This document shows positions 1 to 10,891 of a stretch of 64,000 bases of DNA, in pieces (within the stretch, counting starts at the first letter, position 1; each line of letters opens with the position of its first letter). The notes beneath the pieces are model-generated. The model worked only from the letters and a program-made list of their open reading frames with translations. It was not told where the DNA came from and ran no database searches. This stretch comes from Arenibaculum pallidiluteum (GTDB lineage: Bacteria; Pseudomonadota; Alphaproteobacteria; Azospirillales; Azospirillaceae), in the NCBI RefSeq assembly GCF_017355985.1, contig NZ_JAFIQU010000006.1, forward strand, positions 124,001-188,000, read 5' to 3'. The position numbers and the translations under genes are program-made.

Positions 1-417
1 CAGCTCCTGCTCACGGGCTGGGGCGGGTCCGAGCGCATGATGCGGCACGCCATGCGGATCGGGGCGGGCGACGTGGTGATCGGGTTGACGGTCCCGCGCT
101 ACTCGAAGTCGACGGTCTCGATGGTCAGGACGCTGCGCGACCAGGGGGCCGCCGTCATCGGCATCACCGACGCGCCGACCTCGCCGCTGGTTCCCTATTG
201 CGACGCAGTCCTGTTCGGCTGCGCCCGCCATCCGGTCCTGCACGCGTCGAGCACGGGGATCGTGGCGATGGCCGAGGGTCTCGCCGCGGTGCTCACGCGC
301 CAGCGCCAGACGGTCGCCGAGGCGACCGAGCTCACCGAGCGCATCTACCCCTATCTCGTCGACGACAATGCCGGGCCCGCCGCGGCGGCGCCTGCCCGGA
401 TCGAGGATACCGAATGA
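1..417 (+). CDS. RpiR/MurR-family transcriptional regulator, SIS domain (5' truncated)
   Basis: Only the last 138 residues are in the window; the frame is open from base 1. The visible part is a SIS (sugar isomerase) fold, the ligand-binding half of RpiR/MurR regulators. Hallmarks are the stretch [19 protein letters not shown] followed by a helix and [12 protein letters not shown], and a C-terminal helix. The missing N-terminus should carry the helix-turn-helix. Family members usually sense sugar phosphates or amino sugars such as MurNAc-6-phosphate. The stop codon overlaps the ATG of the aminotransferase (ATGA at 414-417), so it is probably cotranscribed with, and regulates, the peptide operon. 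The ligand is unknown. A stand-alone SIS enzyme cannot be excluded because the N-terminus is absent. Confidence 0.8.
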   Translation, partial: QLLLTGWGGSERMMRHAMRIGAGDVVIGLTVPRYSKSTVSMVRTLRDQGAAVIGITDAPTSPLVPYCDAVLFGCARHPVLHASSTGIVAMAEGLAAVLTRQRQTVAEATELTERIYPYLVDDNAGPAAAAPARIEDTE

Positions 418-1255
418 CGCTCGCTTACTGGAACGGCAGCTACGCTCCCCTGGATCAGGTCAAGGTCTCGCCGCTGGATCGCGGCTTCGTCTTTGGCGAC
501 GGCGTCTACGAGGTCGTCGCCTTCTACGGGACCGAGCCCTTCGAGATCGACGCCCATCTGGCGCGTCTCGGGCGGAGCCTCTCGGCGCTGCGCATCGCGC
601 TGGATCCCGCTGCCGAACGGCTGGGCGAGGTCCTGCGCCGCCTGCGCGCCGATTGCGGGGCCGCGGACGCGACGGTCTACCTCCAGGTGACGCGGGGCGC
701 CCCGGACACGCGCGGCCACGCCTTCCCGGCGAACACCAGGCCGACGGTCTTCGGCTTCGCATCGCCCCTGTCTCGGCTGAAGCCCGACGCGCTGGCCGCG
801 GGCTTCGCCGCGGTCACCGCCCCCGACATCCGCTGGCAGCGCTGCGACATCAAGGCGATCGCCCTGCTGCCGGCGGTCCTGTCCGCCCAGTTCGCCAAGG
901 AGAATGGCGCGCTCGAGACGATCCTGCACCGCGACGGGCTGGTCACCGAGTGTTCCTCCAGCAACGTCCTGATCGTCCGGGAGGGGCGCGTGGTCACGCC
1001 CGCGGCGGACCATCGGATCCTCGACGGCATCAGCCGGCAGGTCGTCCTGCGCATCGCCCGCGGAATAGGCCTGACCGTCGAGGAGCGCGACGTCACCCTG
1101 GACGAGCTGAGGACCGCGGACGAGGTCTGGGTCACCAGCACCACCAAGGAGGTCGCGCCCGTCGTCTCGCTCGACGGCGCGGCGGTCGGCCAGGGGCGGC
1201 CCGGCCCCGTCTGGCGGCGCATCCGCGGCGCCTTCGATGCCCTGATCAACCGCGG

Positions 1256-1259
<4 letters not shown>
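414..1259 (+). CDS. dat: D-amino-acid aminotransferase (class IV PLP fold)
   Basis: 281 residues, the normal length for class IV aminotransferases. The N-terminal motif [14 protein letters not shown] (about residues 22-35) is the form typical of D-amino-acid aminotransferase rather than branched-chain enzymes. The PLP lysine is K147 in [11 protein letters not shown], and [10 protein letters not shown] (about 179-188) matches the cofactor-phosphate region. The enzyme would move the amino group of D-amino acids to 2-oxo acids in the cytoplasm. The start is the ATG overlapping the regulator stop. The neighbouring importer and D-specific peptidases suggest it works catabolically, turning released D-amino acids into keto acids, rather than only making D-Ala or D-Glu for the wall. 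Aminodeoxychorismate lyase is a related but less likely alternative. Confidence 0.87.
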
Positions 1260-3178
<1,919 letters not shown>

Positions 3179-3204
3179 AGCCAAGGCAAGAAGGAAAGAC
3201 GCAA

Positions 3205-4734
3205 GTGGCAATCAAGGAACTGATGACGGCCTGCGCGATCGTCGCGCTGGCTGCGATCCCGACGTCGGTATCGGCCAAGACGCTGGTCGTCGGCGTGCAG
3301 GACAACCTGACCGGCCTCGATCCCGCCAACGTGAACGACACGCTGTCGCAGACCTCGCTGCGCACGGTCTACCAGGGTCTCTTCGGCTTCGACCGGGACA
3401 TGAAGCTGGTCCCGCTGCTGGCCGAGCGCTTCGAGGCCAGCCCCGACGCGACCCAATACACCTTCCATCTCCGCCGGGGCGTCAAGTTCCACGACGGGAC
3501 CGACTTCAACGCCCAGGCGGTGAAGGTCAATATCGAGCGCCTCGCCAATCCCGAGAACCGCCTGTCCCGCCGCAGCCTCGTGTCCATGGTCGACCGGGTC
3601 GAGGTCGTCGATCCCTACACCGTGAAGGTGCTGCTGAAGGAGCCCTTCGGAGCGTTCCCGAACAACCTCGCCCATCCCGGCGCGATGATCATCAGCCCGG
3701 CCGCGCTGGAGAAGTACGGCAAGGAGATCGGCCGCAACCCGGTCGGGACCGGCGCCTTCAAGTTCAAGCGCTGGGCCGCCGACACCTTCGAGACCGAACG
3801 CAACGAGACCTACTGGAAGCAGGGCCTGCCCAAGGTCGACGGCGTCACCATCCGCTCGGTGCCCGAGAACGGCAGCCGCATCGCCATGCTGCAGGCGGGC
3901 GAGGCGCAGTTCGTCACGCCGCTGCCGCCGGAGATGGTGGCGGTCGCCGAGCGCAACCCCAACCTCGAAGTCGTGAAGCGGCCCTCGATCGTCGCCTGGT
4001 ACGTGGCGATGAACACCATGAGGAAGCCCTTCGACGACGTCCGTGTCCGCCAGGCGCTGAACTACGCCGTCAACAAGCAGGCCTACTGCAAGGTCGTCGA
4101 GTCCGGCTACTGCGATCCCACCGACTCGCCGCTGCCGTCCCTGCTGCAGTTCTACAAGCAGCAGGAGCCTTACGCCTTCAACCTGGAGAAGGCCAAGGCG
4201 CTGCTGGCCGAGGCGGGATACCCGAACGGCTTCGAGACCGAGATGTTCGGGAAGAACAACACCACGGCCATCCGCGCGATGCAGTTCCTGCAGCAGCAGT
4301 TCGCGCAGGTCGGGGTGAAGGTGAAGGTGGAGCCGCTCGAGGCCGGCGTCGAGGCGCAGCGGGTCTGGGGCGTGTCCAAGCCCGAGGACGCAACCGTCAG
4401 GATGCAGTTCGCCGGCTGGTCGTCCTCGACCGGTGACGCGGACTGGGCGCTGCGCCCGCTCCTGGCGAGCACCAGCTTCCCGCCGGCCATGTTCAACGTC
4501 GCCTATTACCGGAACGACGCCGTCGACAAGGCCATCGTCAGCGCCATCGGCACCGCCGATCCGGAGAAGCGGGCGGCGTTCTACGCCGATGCGCAGAAGC
4601 AGATCTGGCAGGACGCGCCCTGGGTGTTCCTCGGCACCAACCAGCTCCTGACGGCGCAGAGCAAGGGCCTGAGCGGCGTCTACATGCTGCCCGATCGCGG
4701 CTTCTCGCTCGAGGAAGCCTCCTTCAAGGACTGA
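3205..4734 (+). CDS. ABC transporter periplasmic peptide-binding protein (SBP family 5)
   Basis: 509 residues. The chosen GTG start follows an AAGGAAAG ribosome-binding site by about 7 bases. A start further upstream (GTG 3175, overlapping the ATPase stop) lacks such a site and would spoil the signal peptide. Residues 1-24 form a Sec signal ending VSA, followed by KTLVVGVQDNLTGLDPANVN, the usual entry of family 5 binding proteins. The family features FHDGTDFNAQAVKVNIERL and VRQALNYAVNKQAY are present. It would capture peptides in the periplasm and deliver them to the DppBC-like permeases. Ligand cannot be read from sequence; the adjacent hydrolases suggest D-, beta- or isoaspartyl-containing peptides or glutathione-like molecules. 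Confidence 0.93.
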   Translation: MAIKELMTACAIVALAAIPTSVSAKTLVVGVQDNLTGLDPANVNDTLSQTSLRTVYQGLFGFDRDMKLVPLLAERFEASPDATQYTFHLRRGVKFHDGTDFNAQAVKVNIERLANPENRLSRRSLVSMVDRVEVVDPYTVKVLLKEPFGAFPNNLAHPGAMIISPAALEKYGKEIGRNPVGTGAFKFKRWAADTFETERNETYWKQGLPKVDGVTIRSVPENGSRIAMLQAGEAQFVTPLPPEMVAVAERNPNLEVVKRPSIVAWYVAMNTMRKPFDDVRVRQALNYAVNKQAYCKVVESGYCDPTDSPLPSLLQFYKQQEPYAFNLEKAKALLAEAGYPNGFETEMFGKNNTTAIRAMQFLQQQFAQVGVKVKVEPLEAGVEAQRVWGVSKPEDATVRMQFAGWSSSTGDADWALRPLLASTSFPPAMFNVAYYRNDAVDKAIVSAIGTADPEKRAAFYADAQKQIWQDAPWVFLGTNQLLTAQSKGLSGVYMLPDRGFSLEEASFKD

Positions 4735-4745
4735 TCGGGACCGAA

Positions 4746-4786
4746 CGTCCCCGCCCCGGGCTCCCGCAGAGCCCGGGGCGGGGACG
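4746..4786 (+). other. Perfect 18-bp intercistronic hairpin between binding protein and permease
   Basis: Arms at 4746-4763 and 4769-4786 are perfectly complementary over 18 bp with a 5-base loop (CCGCA), only 12 bases after the binding-protein stop. No T-tract follows, so it is not a standard terminator. Stem-loops at this place in binding-protein operons often protect the upstream mRNA so that the binding protein is made in excess over the permeases; that role here is inference. Confidence 0.8.
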
Positions 4787-4809
4787 ATGCCGACCTTCTG
4801 GATGAGTAC

Positions 4810-5730
4810 ATGTTCAACTACCTGATCAGACGCCTGATCGGCACCGTGCCGGTCATCCTCGTGATATCGCTGCTGGTCTTCGCCTTCGTGCACCTTCTGC
4901 CCGGCGATCCCGCGCGGCTGGTCGCGGGCCCCGACGCCACCGCGCAGGATGTCGCCGCCGTCCGCCAGGCGCTCGGCCTCGACCGCCCGGTCTGGGAGCA
5001 GTACGCGGTGTTCCTCGGCAATGCCGTGCAGGGCGACTTCGGCATCTCGCTGAAGACCCGGCGTCCGGTCAGCGAGGAGATCGGCGAGCGCCTGATGCCG
5101 ACGGTCTGGCTGACCGTCGCCAGCATGGCCTGGGCGACCGTCGTCGGGCTGCTGATCGGCGTGCTGTCGGCCGTGAAGCGCGGGCGCTGGCAGGACTACA
5201 CCGGCATGCTGCTGGCGGTCTCGGGGATCTCATTCCCGTCCTTCTGGCTCGGCCTGCTCCTGATCGACGCCTTCTCGGTGCAGCTCGGCTGGCTCCCGAC
5301 GGGCGGCTACGGGACTTGGCAGCACTTCCTGATGCCGTCCCTGACGCTGGGGCTGGGCGTCGCGGCGGTGATGGCGCGCTTCACGCGCTCCGCCTTCATC
5401 GACATCGCCCGCGAGGACTACGTCCGCACCGCCCGCGCCAAGGGCGTGCCGGAGCGCTTCGTGATCTGGAAGCACACGCTCCGCAACGCCCTGATCCCCG
5501 TGATCACCATGGTAGGCCTGCAGTTCGGCTTCCTGCTCGGCGGCTCGATCGTCGTCGAGACGGTGTTCTCCTGGCCCGGCCTCGGGCGGCTTCTCGTGGA
5601 TTCCGTCTCTTACCGCGACTATCCCGTGATCCAGGCGGAGATCCTGCTCTTCTCGCTGGAGTTCATCCTGATCAATCTCGCGGTCGACGTGCTCTACGCC
5701 TTCGCGAACCCGGAGATCCGCTACAAATGA
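4810..5730 (+). CDS. Peptide ABC transporter permease, DppB/GsiC type
   Basis: 306 residues with six predicted membrane segments. The N-terminal stretch [20 protein letters not shown] plus [10 protein letters not shown] is the characteristic opening of DppB/OppB proteins. The cytoplasmic coupling (EAA) loop is [20 protein letters not shown], about residues 202-221. It forms the membrane channel together with the next gene product, whose ATG overlaps its stop codon (ATGA). It starts 75 bases after the binding-protein gene, the spacer being mostly the hairpin described at 4746-4786. Confidence 0.95.
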   Translation: MFNYLIRRLIGTVPVILVISLLVFAFVHLLPGDPARLVAGPDATAQDVAAVRQALGLDRPVWEQYAVFLGNAVQGDFGISLKTRRPVSEEIGERLMPTVWLTVASMAWATVVGLLIGVLSAVKRGRWQDYTGMLLAVSGISFPSFWLGLLLIDAFSVQLGWLPTGGYGTWQHFLMPSLTLGLGVAAVMARFTRSAFIDIAREDYVRTARAKGVPERFVIWKHTLRNALIPVITMVGLQFGFLLGGSIVVETVFSWPGLGRLLVDSVSYRDYPVIQAEILLFSLEFILINLAVDVLYAFANPEIRYK

Positions 5731-6614
5731 CTGCCGCCGCAAACCTGGCCTCCGCGGCCGCGCGGCCCGTCCGCAGCCCCTGGCGGGAGTTCCTGCGCCG
5801 GTTCCGGCACGAGAGGCTCGCGATCCTCGCCGGCGCGTTCCTGCTCGTCCTCGCGCTGGTCGCGCTCTGCGCCCCCCTGGTCGCGCCGTACGACCCGGCC
5901 GAGCCGGACTACATGCGGATCCTCGAAGGCCCCTCCGCCGCCCACTGGGCCGGAACCGACGCCTACGGCCGGGACATCCTCAGCCGCATCATCTACGGGG
6001 CCCGCATCTCGCTCGCGGTCGGCTTCCTGTCCGTGACGCTCGGCGGCTTCGTCGGCGTCGCCCTCGGCCTGATCAGCGGCTTCTACGGCCGGTGGGTCGA
6101 TTCCGCGATCATGCGGAGCTGCGACGTGCTGCTGGCCTTTCCCGGCATCCTGCTGGCGATCGGCGTGATCGCGATCCTCGGGCCGGGCATCGACAACGTG
6201 ATCTACGCGGTCGCGGTCTTCAGCGTGCCCGTCTTCGCGCGGCTGGTGCGCGGCTCGACGCTGGCGCTCAAGCAGGCCGTCTACGTCGATGCCGCGCGGG
6301 CGATCGGCGTGCGCAACCGCATGGTCATGCTGCGCCACCTGCTGCCCGGAACGCTCCCGAGCGTGATCGTCTACTTCTCCATGCGCATCGGGACCGCGAT
6401 CCTGACGGCGGCGAGCCTCAGCTTCATCGGGCTGGGGGCGCAGCCGCCGAGCCCGGAATGGGGGGCCATGCTCGCGGACGGGCGCAGCTATATCGGCGTC
6501 GCCAGCCATGTGACGGTCTTCCCGGGGCTCGCAATCTTTGTGACCGTCCTGGCCTTCAACGTCCTCGGCGACGGCCTGCGCGACGCCCTCGACCCCAAAC
6601 TGAAGCGCCTGTGA
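5727..6614 (+). CDS. Peptide ABC transporter permease, DppC/GsiD type
   Basis: 295 residues. The protein has the DppC layout: a short cytoplasmic N-terminus, a first membrane helix ([20 protein letters not shown]), a periplasmic loop ending in [20 protein letters not shown], then five further helices. The coupling loop is [20 protein letters not shown]. The C-terminus [18 protein letters not shown] is the standard ending of the family. Its ATG overlaps the stop of the DppB-type gene, and its stop overlaps the ATG of the following peptidase, giving tight translational coupling between uptake and degradation. Confidence 0.95.
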   Translation: MTAAANLASAAARPVRSPWREFLRRFRHERLAILAGAFLLVLALVALCAPLVAPYDPAEPDYMRILEGPSAAHWAGTDAYGRDILSRIIYGARISLAVGFLSVTLGGFVGVALGLISGFYGRWVDSAIMRSCDVLLAFPGILLAIGVIAILGPGIDNVIYAVAVFSVPVFARLVRGSTLALKQAVYVDAARAIGVRNRMVMLRHLLPGTLPSVIVYFSMRIGTAILTAASLSFIGLGAQPPSPEWGAMLADGRSYIGVASHVTVFPGLAIFVTVLAFNVLGDGLRDALDPKLKRL

Positions 6615-7663
6615 TGCCGGGGACCAGGTTGGCCCGCGATTTCGGCCTCGCCTGCGGCACCATGCCGGCGGGGCCGCTCAACGCGATCACCGACGTGCCC
6701 GGCGTCCTCGTGGGGCACCGCACGCGCATGGAAGGCGAGCTGCGCACCGGCTTCACCGCGGTGCTGCCCCATGGCGGCAACCTCTACCGCGACAAGGTCC
6801 CCGCCGCGGTCGAGGTGATCAACGGCTTCGGGAAGAGCGCCGGCCTGATCCAGGTCGAGGAGCTCGGCGCCGTGGAGACCCCGATCCTGCTGACCAATAC
6901 CTTCGGGGTCGGAACCGGCTTCAACGCGCTGGTGCGCCACGCCATCGCCGCCAACCCCGACATCGGGCGGGAGACGGCGACGGTGAACCCCGTCGTCTGC
7001 GAGTGCAACGACGGCTATCTCAGCGACATCCAGGCCCTGGCCCTGACCGAGGCCGACGCCGCCGAGGCGCTGGCCCGCGCCGCCGGCGGCGCCGTCGAAC
7101 AGGGGGCGGTCGGGGCCGGCACCGGCATGAGCGCCTTCGGCTTCAAGGGCGGGATCGGGACGGCCTCCCGGAGCCTGGACCTCGACGGCGGCGGGTTCCA
7201 CCTCGGGGTGCTGGCGCTCGCCAATTTCGGCCGCCCGGGCGACCTGGTGCTTCCGGACGGCCGCCGCCCCGTTCCGCCGGGGACCGACGCGGCCCAGGGC
7301 GAGCGCGGTTCGGTGATCCTGGTGATGGCGACCGACGTGCCGCTGGAATCGCGGCAGCTCCGCCGCATCGCGCGGCGCGGCGGCGCCGGGCTGGCGCGCC
7401 TCGGCGCCTTCTGGGGCCACGGCAGCGGCGACATCGCGCTCGCCTTCACGACGGCATGCCGCATCCGCCACGACGAGCCCGGCGACATCGTCTCCGTGCG
7501 TGTCCTGAACGAGAGCCGGATCGACCTGCTCTTCCGGGCCGCCGCCGAGGCCACCCAGGAGGCGGTCCTGAACGCGCTCTGCGCGGCGCCGCGCACGACC
7601 GGCAGGAACGGGCACGAGCGCCCGGCGCTTGCGGACTGGCTCGACAGGGGGAAGGCGCCATGA
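6614..7663 (+). CDS. P1-family (S58) aminopeptidase, DmpA/BapA-like
   Basis: 349 residues. P1 peptidases are self-cleaving hydrolases; known members act as L-aminopeptidase/D-amidase/D-esterase (DmpA) or as beta-peptidyl aminopeptidases (BapA). Family marks are ITDVPGVLVGH near the N-terminus, NTFGVGTGFNALVRHA, and the glycine-rich KGGIGTASR. The likely autoprocessing point is the Gly-Ser pair before VILVMATDVPL, which makes Ser233 the N-terminal nucleophile of a 117-residue beta chain; this matches the known alpha/beta proportions of DmpA. No signal peptide is visible, so it should act on imported peptides in the cytoplasm. The start ATG overlaps the permease stop by one base. Confidence 0.9.
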   Translation: MPGTRLARDFGLACGTMPAGPLNAITDVPGVLVGHRTRMEGELRTGFTAVLPHGGNLYRDKVPAAVEVINGFGKSAGLIQVEELGAVETPILLTNTFGVGTGFNALVRHAIAANPDIGRETATVNPVVCECNDGYLSDIQALALTEADAAEALARAAGGAVEQGAVGAGTGMSAFGFKGGIGTASRSLDLDGGGFHLGVLALANFGRPGDLVLPDGRRPVPPGTDAAQGERGSVILVMATDVPLESRQLRRIARRGGAGLARLGAFWGHGSGDIALAFTTACRIRHDEPGDIVSVRVLNESRIDLLFRAAAEATQEAVLNALCAAPRTTGRNGHERPALADWLDRGKAP

Positions 7664-8478
7664 GGATCTACGTCTCGGCCGATATCGAGGGGGTGGCGGG
7701 CGTCGTCTCGCCCGAGCAGTGCCGGCCCGGCAACACCGAGTACGAGCGGGCGCGCCGCCTGATGACCGAGGAGGTCAACGCCGCCATCGAGGGCGCGCTG
7801 GAGGCCGGGGCGAGCGAGATCCTGGTCAACGATGCCCACGGCCCCATGACGAACCTCCTGCCCGAGGCGCTGCACGCCTCGGCGGAGCTGATCCTCGGCA
7901 AGCCGAAGCCGCTGAACATGTTCGCCGGGCTCACGCCGGACTTCGACGCCGTCTTCTGCATCGGGCATCACGCCCGTGCGGGCGGGTTCGGGATCCTGGC
8001 CCACACGACCAACGGCTTCGCCTTCCGCGCCGTCTGCATCAACGGGCGCGAGCTCGGCGAGCCCGGCCTCTACGGCGCCTATGCCGGCACGCTGGGCGTG
8101 CCCGTCGCCCTGGTCACCGGGGACGACCGCTGCGCCCGGGAGAACCGGGACCTCTTCCCGGAGGCCGAGCTGGTCGAGGTCAAGCAGGCCCTGGGCAACC
8201 GCGCCGGCCGCAACCTTCCGGTCGCTGCGGCGCGACGGGCGATCCGCGACGGGGCGCTGCGCGCTCTGCGCCGCCTGGGCGAGATGAAGCCCTTCGTGAT
8301 CGAACCGCCGCTGACCCTCGAATTCGAGATGAACCATCCCTCGCTGGCCGATCTCGCGGCGGTGCTGCCGCCGGCGCGGCGCATCGATGCGCTGCGGCTC
8401 GAGCTGCCCGCGGCTTCCGTCGGTGACGCGATCGGCTGGATGAACGCCATTTCGGCCATGTCGGCCTTTCTCCGCTGA
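7660..8478 (+). CDS. M55-family D-aminopeptidase (DppA-like)
   Basis: 272 residues, the size of Bacillus subtilis DppA, a zinc D-aminopeptidase that removes N-terminal D-residues such as D-Ala from D-Ala-D-Ala. The expected zinc and active-site residues align at the Bacillus numbering: D8 and E10 in SADIEGVAGV, H60 in NDAHG, H104 in GHHARAG and H115. No secretion signal is seen. The ATG overlaps the preceding peptidase stop (ATGA). Despite the name it is unrelated to the DppA binding protein. In this operon it would release D-amino acids that the aminotransferase can then use. Confidence 0.92.
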   Translation: MRIYVSADIEGVAGVVSPEQCRPGNTEYERARRLMTEEVNAAIEGALEAGASEILVNDAHGPMTNLLPEALHASAELILGKPKPLNMFAGLTPDFDAVFCIGHHARAGGFGILAHTTNGFAFRAVCINGRELGEPGLYGAYAGTLGVPVALVTGDDRCARENRDLFPEAELVEVKQALGNRAGRNLPVAAARRAIRDGALRALRRLGEMKPFVIEPPLTLEFEMNHPSLADLAAVLPPARRIDALRLELPAASVGDAIGWMNAISAMSAFLR

Positions 8479-8496
8479 TCCACCTGAGGACCTGAG

Positions 8497-9471
8497 ATGC
8501 CCACACCCCGTCCCGTGCTGGCGATCCATGGCGGCGCCGGAACCATCCGGCGCGAGGCCATGACGCCGGAAAAGGAAGCCCAGTACCATGCCGGCCTGCG
8601 GGACGCCCTGAGCGCGGGCTATGCCGTCCTCGCCCGCGGTGGCCAGGCGCTGGACGCCGTCGTCGAGGCCGTGAAGTCGCTCGAGGACAATCCGCTCTTC
8701 AACGCCGGGCGGGGGGCCGTCTTCAATGCCGCCGGCGGCCAGGAGATGGACGCGGCCGTCATGGACGGGCGGGACCGCAGGGCCGGTGCGGTCGCCGGGA
8801 TCTTCGGACCGCGCCATCCGGTCCTGGCCGCCCGCGCCGTCATGGAGCGGTCTGATCACGTGCTGCTTGCCGGCGCGGGGGCGCAGCAATTCTGCCGCGA
8901 GATCGGTCTCGAGCACCGCGGGCCCGAGTGGTTCCGGACGGACCAGCGCTGGCAGGCGCTGCAGGACGAGCTGGAGCGCCGCCGCAGCGGCGCCGCCGAC
9001 GATGGGGACGAGGCGCGCCGGCACGGAACCGTTGGGGCGGTCGCCCTGGACGCAAAGGGCCATCTCGCCGCGGCCACCTCGACCGGCGGGATGACCGCCA
9101 AGGCCGTCGGCCGCGTGGGCGACAGCCCCGTCTTCGGCTCCGGAACCTGGGCCGACGACAGGACCTGCGCCGTCTCGGCGACCGGCCATGGCGAGCTGTT
9201 CATCCGCTATGCCGTGGCCCACGAGATCGATGCGCGCATGCGCTGGGGCAGGCAGTCCCTCGCCGAGGCGGCCGAGGCCATCGTCGCCGAGATCGCGCCG
9301 GTCGGCGGCTCGGGCGGGCTGATCGCCGTCGACGGGCTGGGCAACGTCGCGCTGCCGTTCAACAGCTCCGGAATGTACCGCGGCATTGCCGATGCCGAGG
9401 GGCTGCGCACCGGGATCTATGCCGGGCCCCTGGTCGGGGCCGGCCCCGACAGCCGGCGCCACGGCACCTGA
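8497..9471 (+). CDS. iaaA: Isoaspartyl peptidase/L-asparaginase (Ntn-hydrolase, plant type)
   Basis: 324 residues. The family cleaves itself at a Gly-Thr bond, and the threonine becomes the nucleophile. Here that is T178 in HGTVGAVALD, one residue from T179 of E. coli IaaA. AIHGGAGTI at the N-terminus and TSTGGMTAKAVGRVGDSP after the nucleophile are diagnostic. It hydrolyses beta-aspartyl dipeptides and asparagine in the cytoplasm. A purine-rich TGAGGACCTGAG precedes the ATG. E. coli carries iaaA beside gsiABCD, so this pairing with a GsiA-type transporter is a conserved theme; the extra peptidases and aminotransferase are what is added here. It is the last gene of the operon. Confidence 0.93.
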   Translation: MPTPRPVLAIHGGAGTIRREAMTPEKEAQYHAGLRDALSAGYAVLARGGQALDAVVEAVKSLEDNPLFNAGRGAVFNAAGGQEMDAAVMDGRDRRAGAVAGIFGPRHPVLAARAVMERSDHVLLAGAGAQQFCREIGLEHRGPEWFRTDQRWQALQDELERRRSGAADDGDEARRHGTVGAVALDAKGHLAAATSTGGMTAKAVGRVGDSPVFGSGTWADDRTCAVSATGHGELFIRYAVAHEIDARMRWGRQSLAEAAEAIVAEIAPVGGSGGLIAVDGLGNVALPFNSSGMYRGIADAEGLRTGIYAGPLVGAGPDSRRHGT

Positions 9472-9514
9472 GGCCGGGACGAGTCGTCGTCGATCGGCCT
9501 CCGGCGTCCAGGCG

Positions 9515-9550
9515 GGCCTGCCTGCGCTGCGGAATGCAGCGGGGCAGGCC
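9515..9550 (+). terminator. Strong hairpin after the peptide operon
   Basis: Arms GGCCTGCC plus CGCTGC (9515-9530) pair with GCAGCG plus GGCAGGCC (9536-9550) around a GGAAT loop, with a small internal bulge. It lies 43 bases after the last stop of the operon and before the convergent nuclease gene. There is no T-run on either strand, so termination efficiency is uncertain. Confidence 0.5.
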
Positions 9551-9630
9551 GTCATCGCGCCAGCGCATGCGCCGCTCGTCGATGGCCCGCCAAGGGCTGC
9601 CATGCGCTCTCGCCGAAGGCCACGCGCCGG

Positions 9631-10563
9631 TCAACGCCGCGGGTCTTCGGCGCCCTGCAGTCCGCCCGACAGCATGGCGGAGAAGTGGTTGGCGGGGCGC
9701 AACGGCATGGCGTCGAACACCAGCTCCTCCGGATCGCGGGTCAGCCGTATCGCGGTCGTGCCAGGCGCCTGTTCCACGAAGGTGTCGAAATGCGTGAAAT
9801 TGGCTGTCGCGAGATCCAGGACCGGCTCGCGTGAGGCCGCGAGGCTCCCCTTGAAGCCGATCGCCGTCCCGACGCCGACCATGTGCTCGACAATGCGCCG
9901 GAACAGCTTCGGCAGGATCACCGCATCGTCCGTCACGACCGAGAGGGAGGTCGCGTTGAAGCCGGTGGTGGTGGCATCGCGGGCATGGATGCCCAGTCCG
10001 GCCGTCCGCGCCTGTCGGGTCGCTGTCGCCAACGCACGCCTGAGGTCCGCGAACAGCCCCGTGTAGAAGGTCGGATAGGCCAGCCCCTCCGCCAGCACGA
10101 CATGGTTGTAGCTCGCCTGGAGCCGATCCTCGTCCAGGAACACCTCGCTGCCGTCGGTCTCGGGCGGCGGGCCCGCGAACACGAACGCAACGGGGCGCCC
10201 GAACTTCTCGACGGCCCGGGAGAGGATGTATCCCTCGGTCCCATCGCGGGCCGAAACCACGTTCATCCCGCGGCGGTCCCACACGACGTCCGTGATCCCG
10301 ACGAAGTCGAGCAGGCGTTGCCGGGCTTTGGTCGCGAGATCCAGGGGCTGGTTGAGGGTGCCGCCGCCGGCGGCCGAGTAATGCGTCTCCAGCGTGTCGA
10401 TGGCTTCGATGCGCAGCTGCACGTCGCCGCGCTGGTTCACGCTTGCAGGTGGGCCGGACAGGTCTCCCAGAAAGCTCGGCACGTTCGGGCCAAAGCGTAC
10501 GGAGTCCCCGTCCGGCGAGTAGTTCACAACCCGGAATGTTCCCGCAATTATCTTGAATGGCAT
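9631..10563 (-). CDS. Staphylococcal-nuclease-like (TNase-fold) protein, cytoplasmic
   Basis: 310 residues, about twice the size of the catalytic core of Staphylococcus nuclease. The N-terminal half has the SNase pattern: SPDGDSVRF (about 16-24), VQLRIEAIDTLET (about 48-60) with counterparts of catalytic Arg (R51), metal Asp (D56) and Glu (E59), then FGRPVAFVF (R123) and NHVVLAEGLAYPTFY. So the active-site set looks complete. The C-terminal half (from about residue 185) is unassigned. No signal peptide is seen, unlike secreted thermonucleases. GGGAGG lies about 7 bases before the ATG. It is transcribed away from the CYTH-CHAD gene. The substrate is unknown; the nuclease call rests on motifs only. 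Confidence 0.7.
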   Translation of the reverse strand: MPFKIIAGTFRVVNYSPDGDSVRFGPNVPSFLGDLSGPPASVNQRGDVQLRIEAIDTLETHYSAAGGGTLNQPLDLATKARQRLLDFVGITDVVWDRRGMNVVSARDGTEGYILSRAVEKFGRPVAFVFAGPPPETDGSEVFLDEDRLQASYNHVVLAEGLAYPTFYTGLFADLRRALATATRQARTAGLGIHARDATTTGFNATSLSVVTDDAVILPKLFRRIVEHMVGVGTAIGFKGSLAASREPVLDLATANFTHFDTFVEQAPGTTAIRLTRDPEELVFDAMPLRPANHFSAMLSGGLQGAEDPRR

Positions 10564-10891
10564 GACAACCTCCCTTGGTGACTGGTTGTCGATCAGCCTG
10601 AATGCGCGATGCTCTACGCATCATTGCTCTGCACGAAATATCCGGCATCAGTCTGTTTGTGCTACTTCGAAAACAGCGGAATGGCGCTGCCGCAGGAGCC
10701 GGTCCGCGGGTCGAGGCTGTGTCCGCTCAACGGGCACAAAGGGGCCAGTCGGCTACCAAAGCGCGGCGAGCCGATCGAGCGAGGAGCGACAGCGGGCAGC
10801 AGGATGCTCGGCTGCCTGCCCTGTTGTACCTGTCCCGGAAGCACCCACCCCGGCACTCCGACAGGAGAAGCGTTGTGCGTGAGGACAGGTG
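10564..10891. other. Divergent intergenic region
   Basis: 328 bases between the minus-strand nuclease and the plus-strand CYTH-CHAD gene. It must hold the promoters of both. The half next to the nuclease is less GC-rich than the surroundings. No convincing operator, Pho box or small gene was found; GAGGACAG near 10881 is the ribosome-binding site for the CYTH-CHAD gene. Confidence 0.5.
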
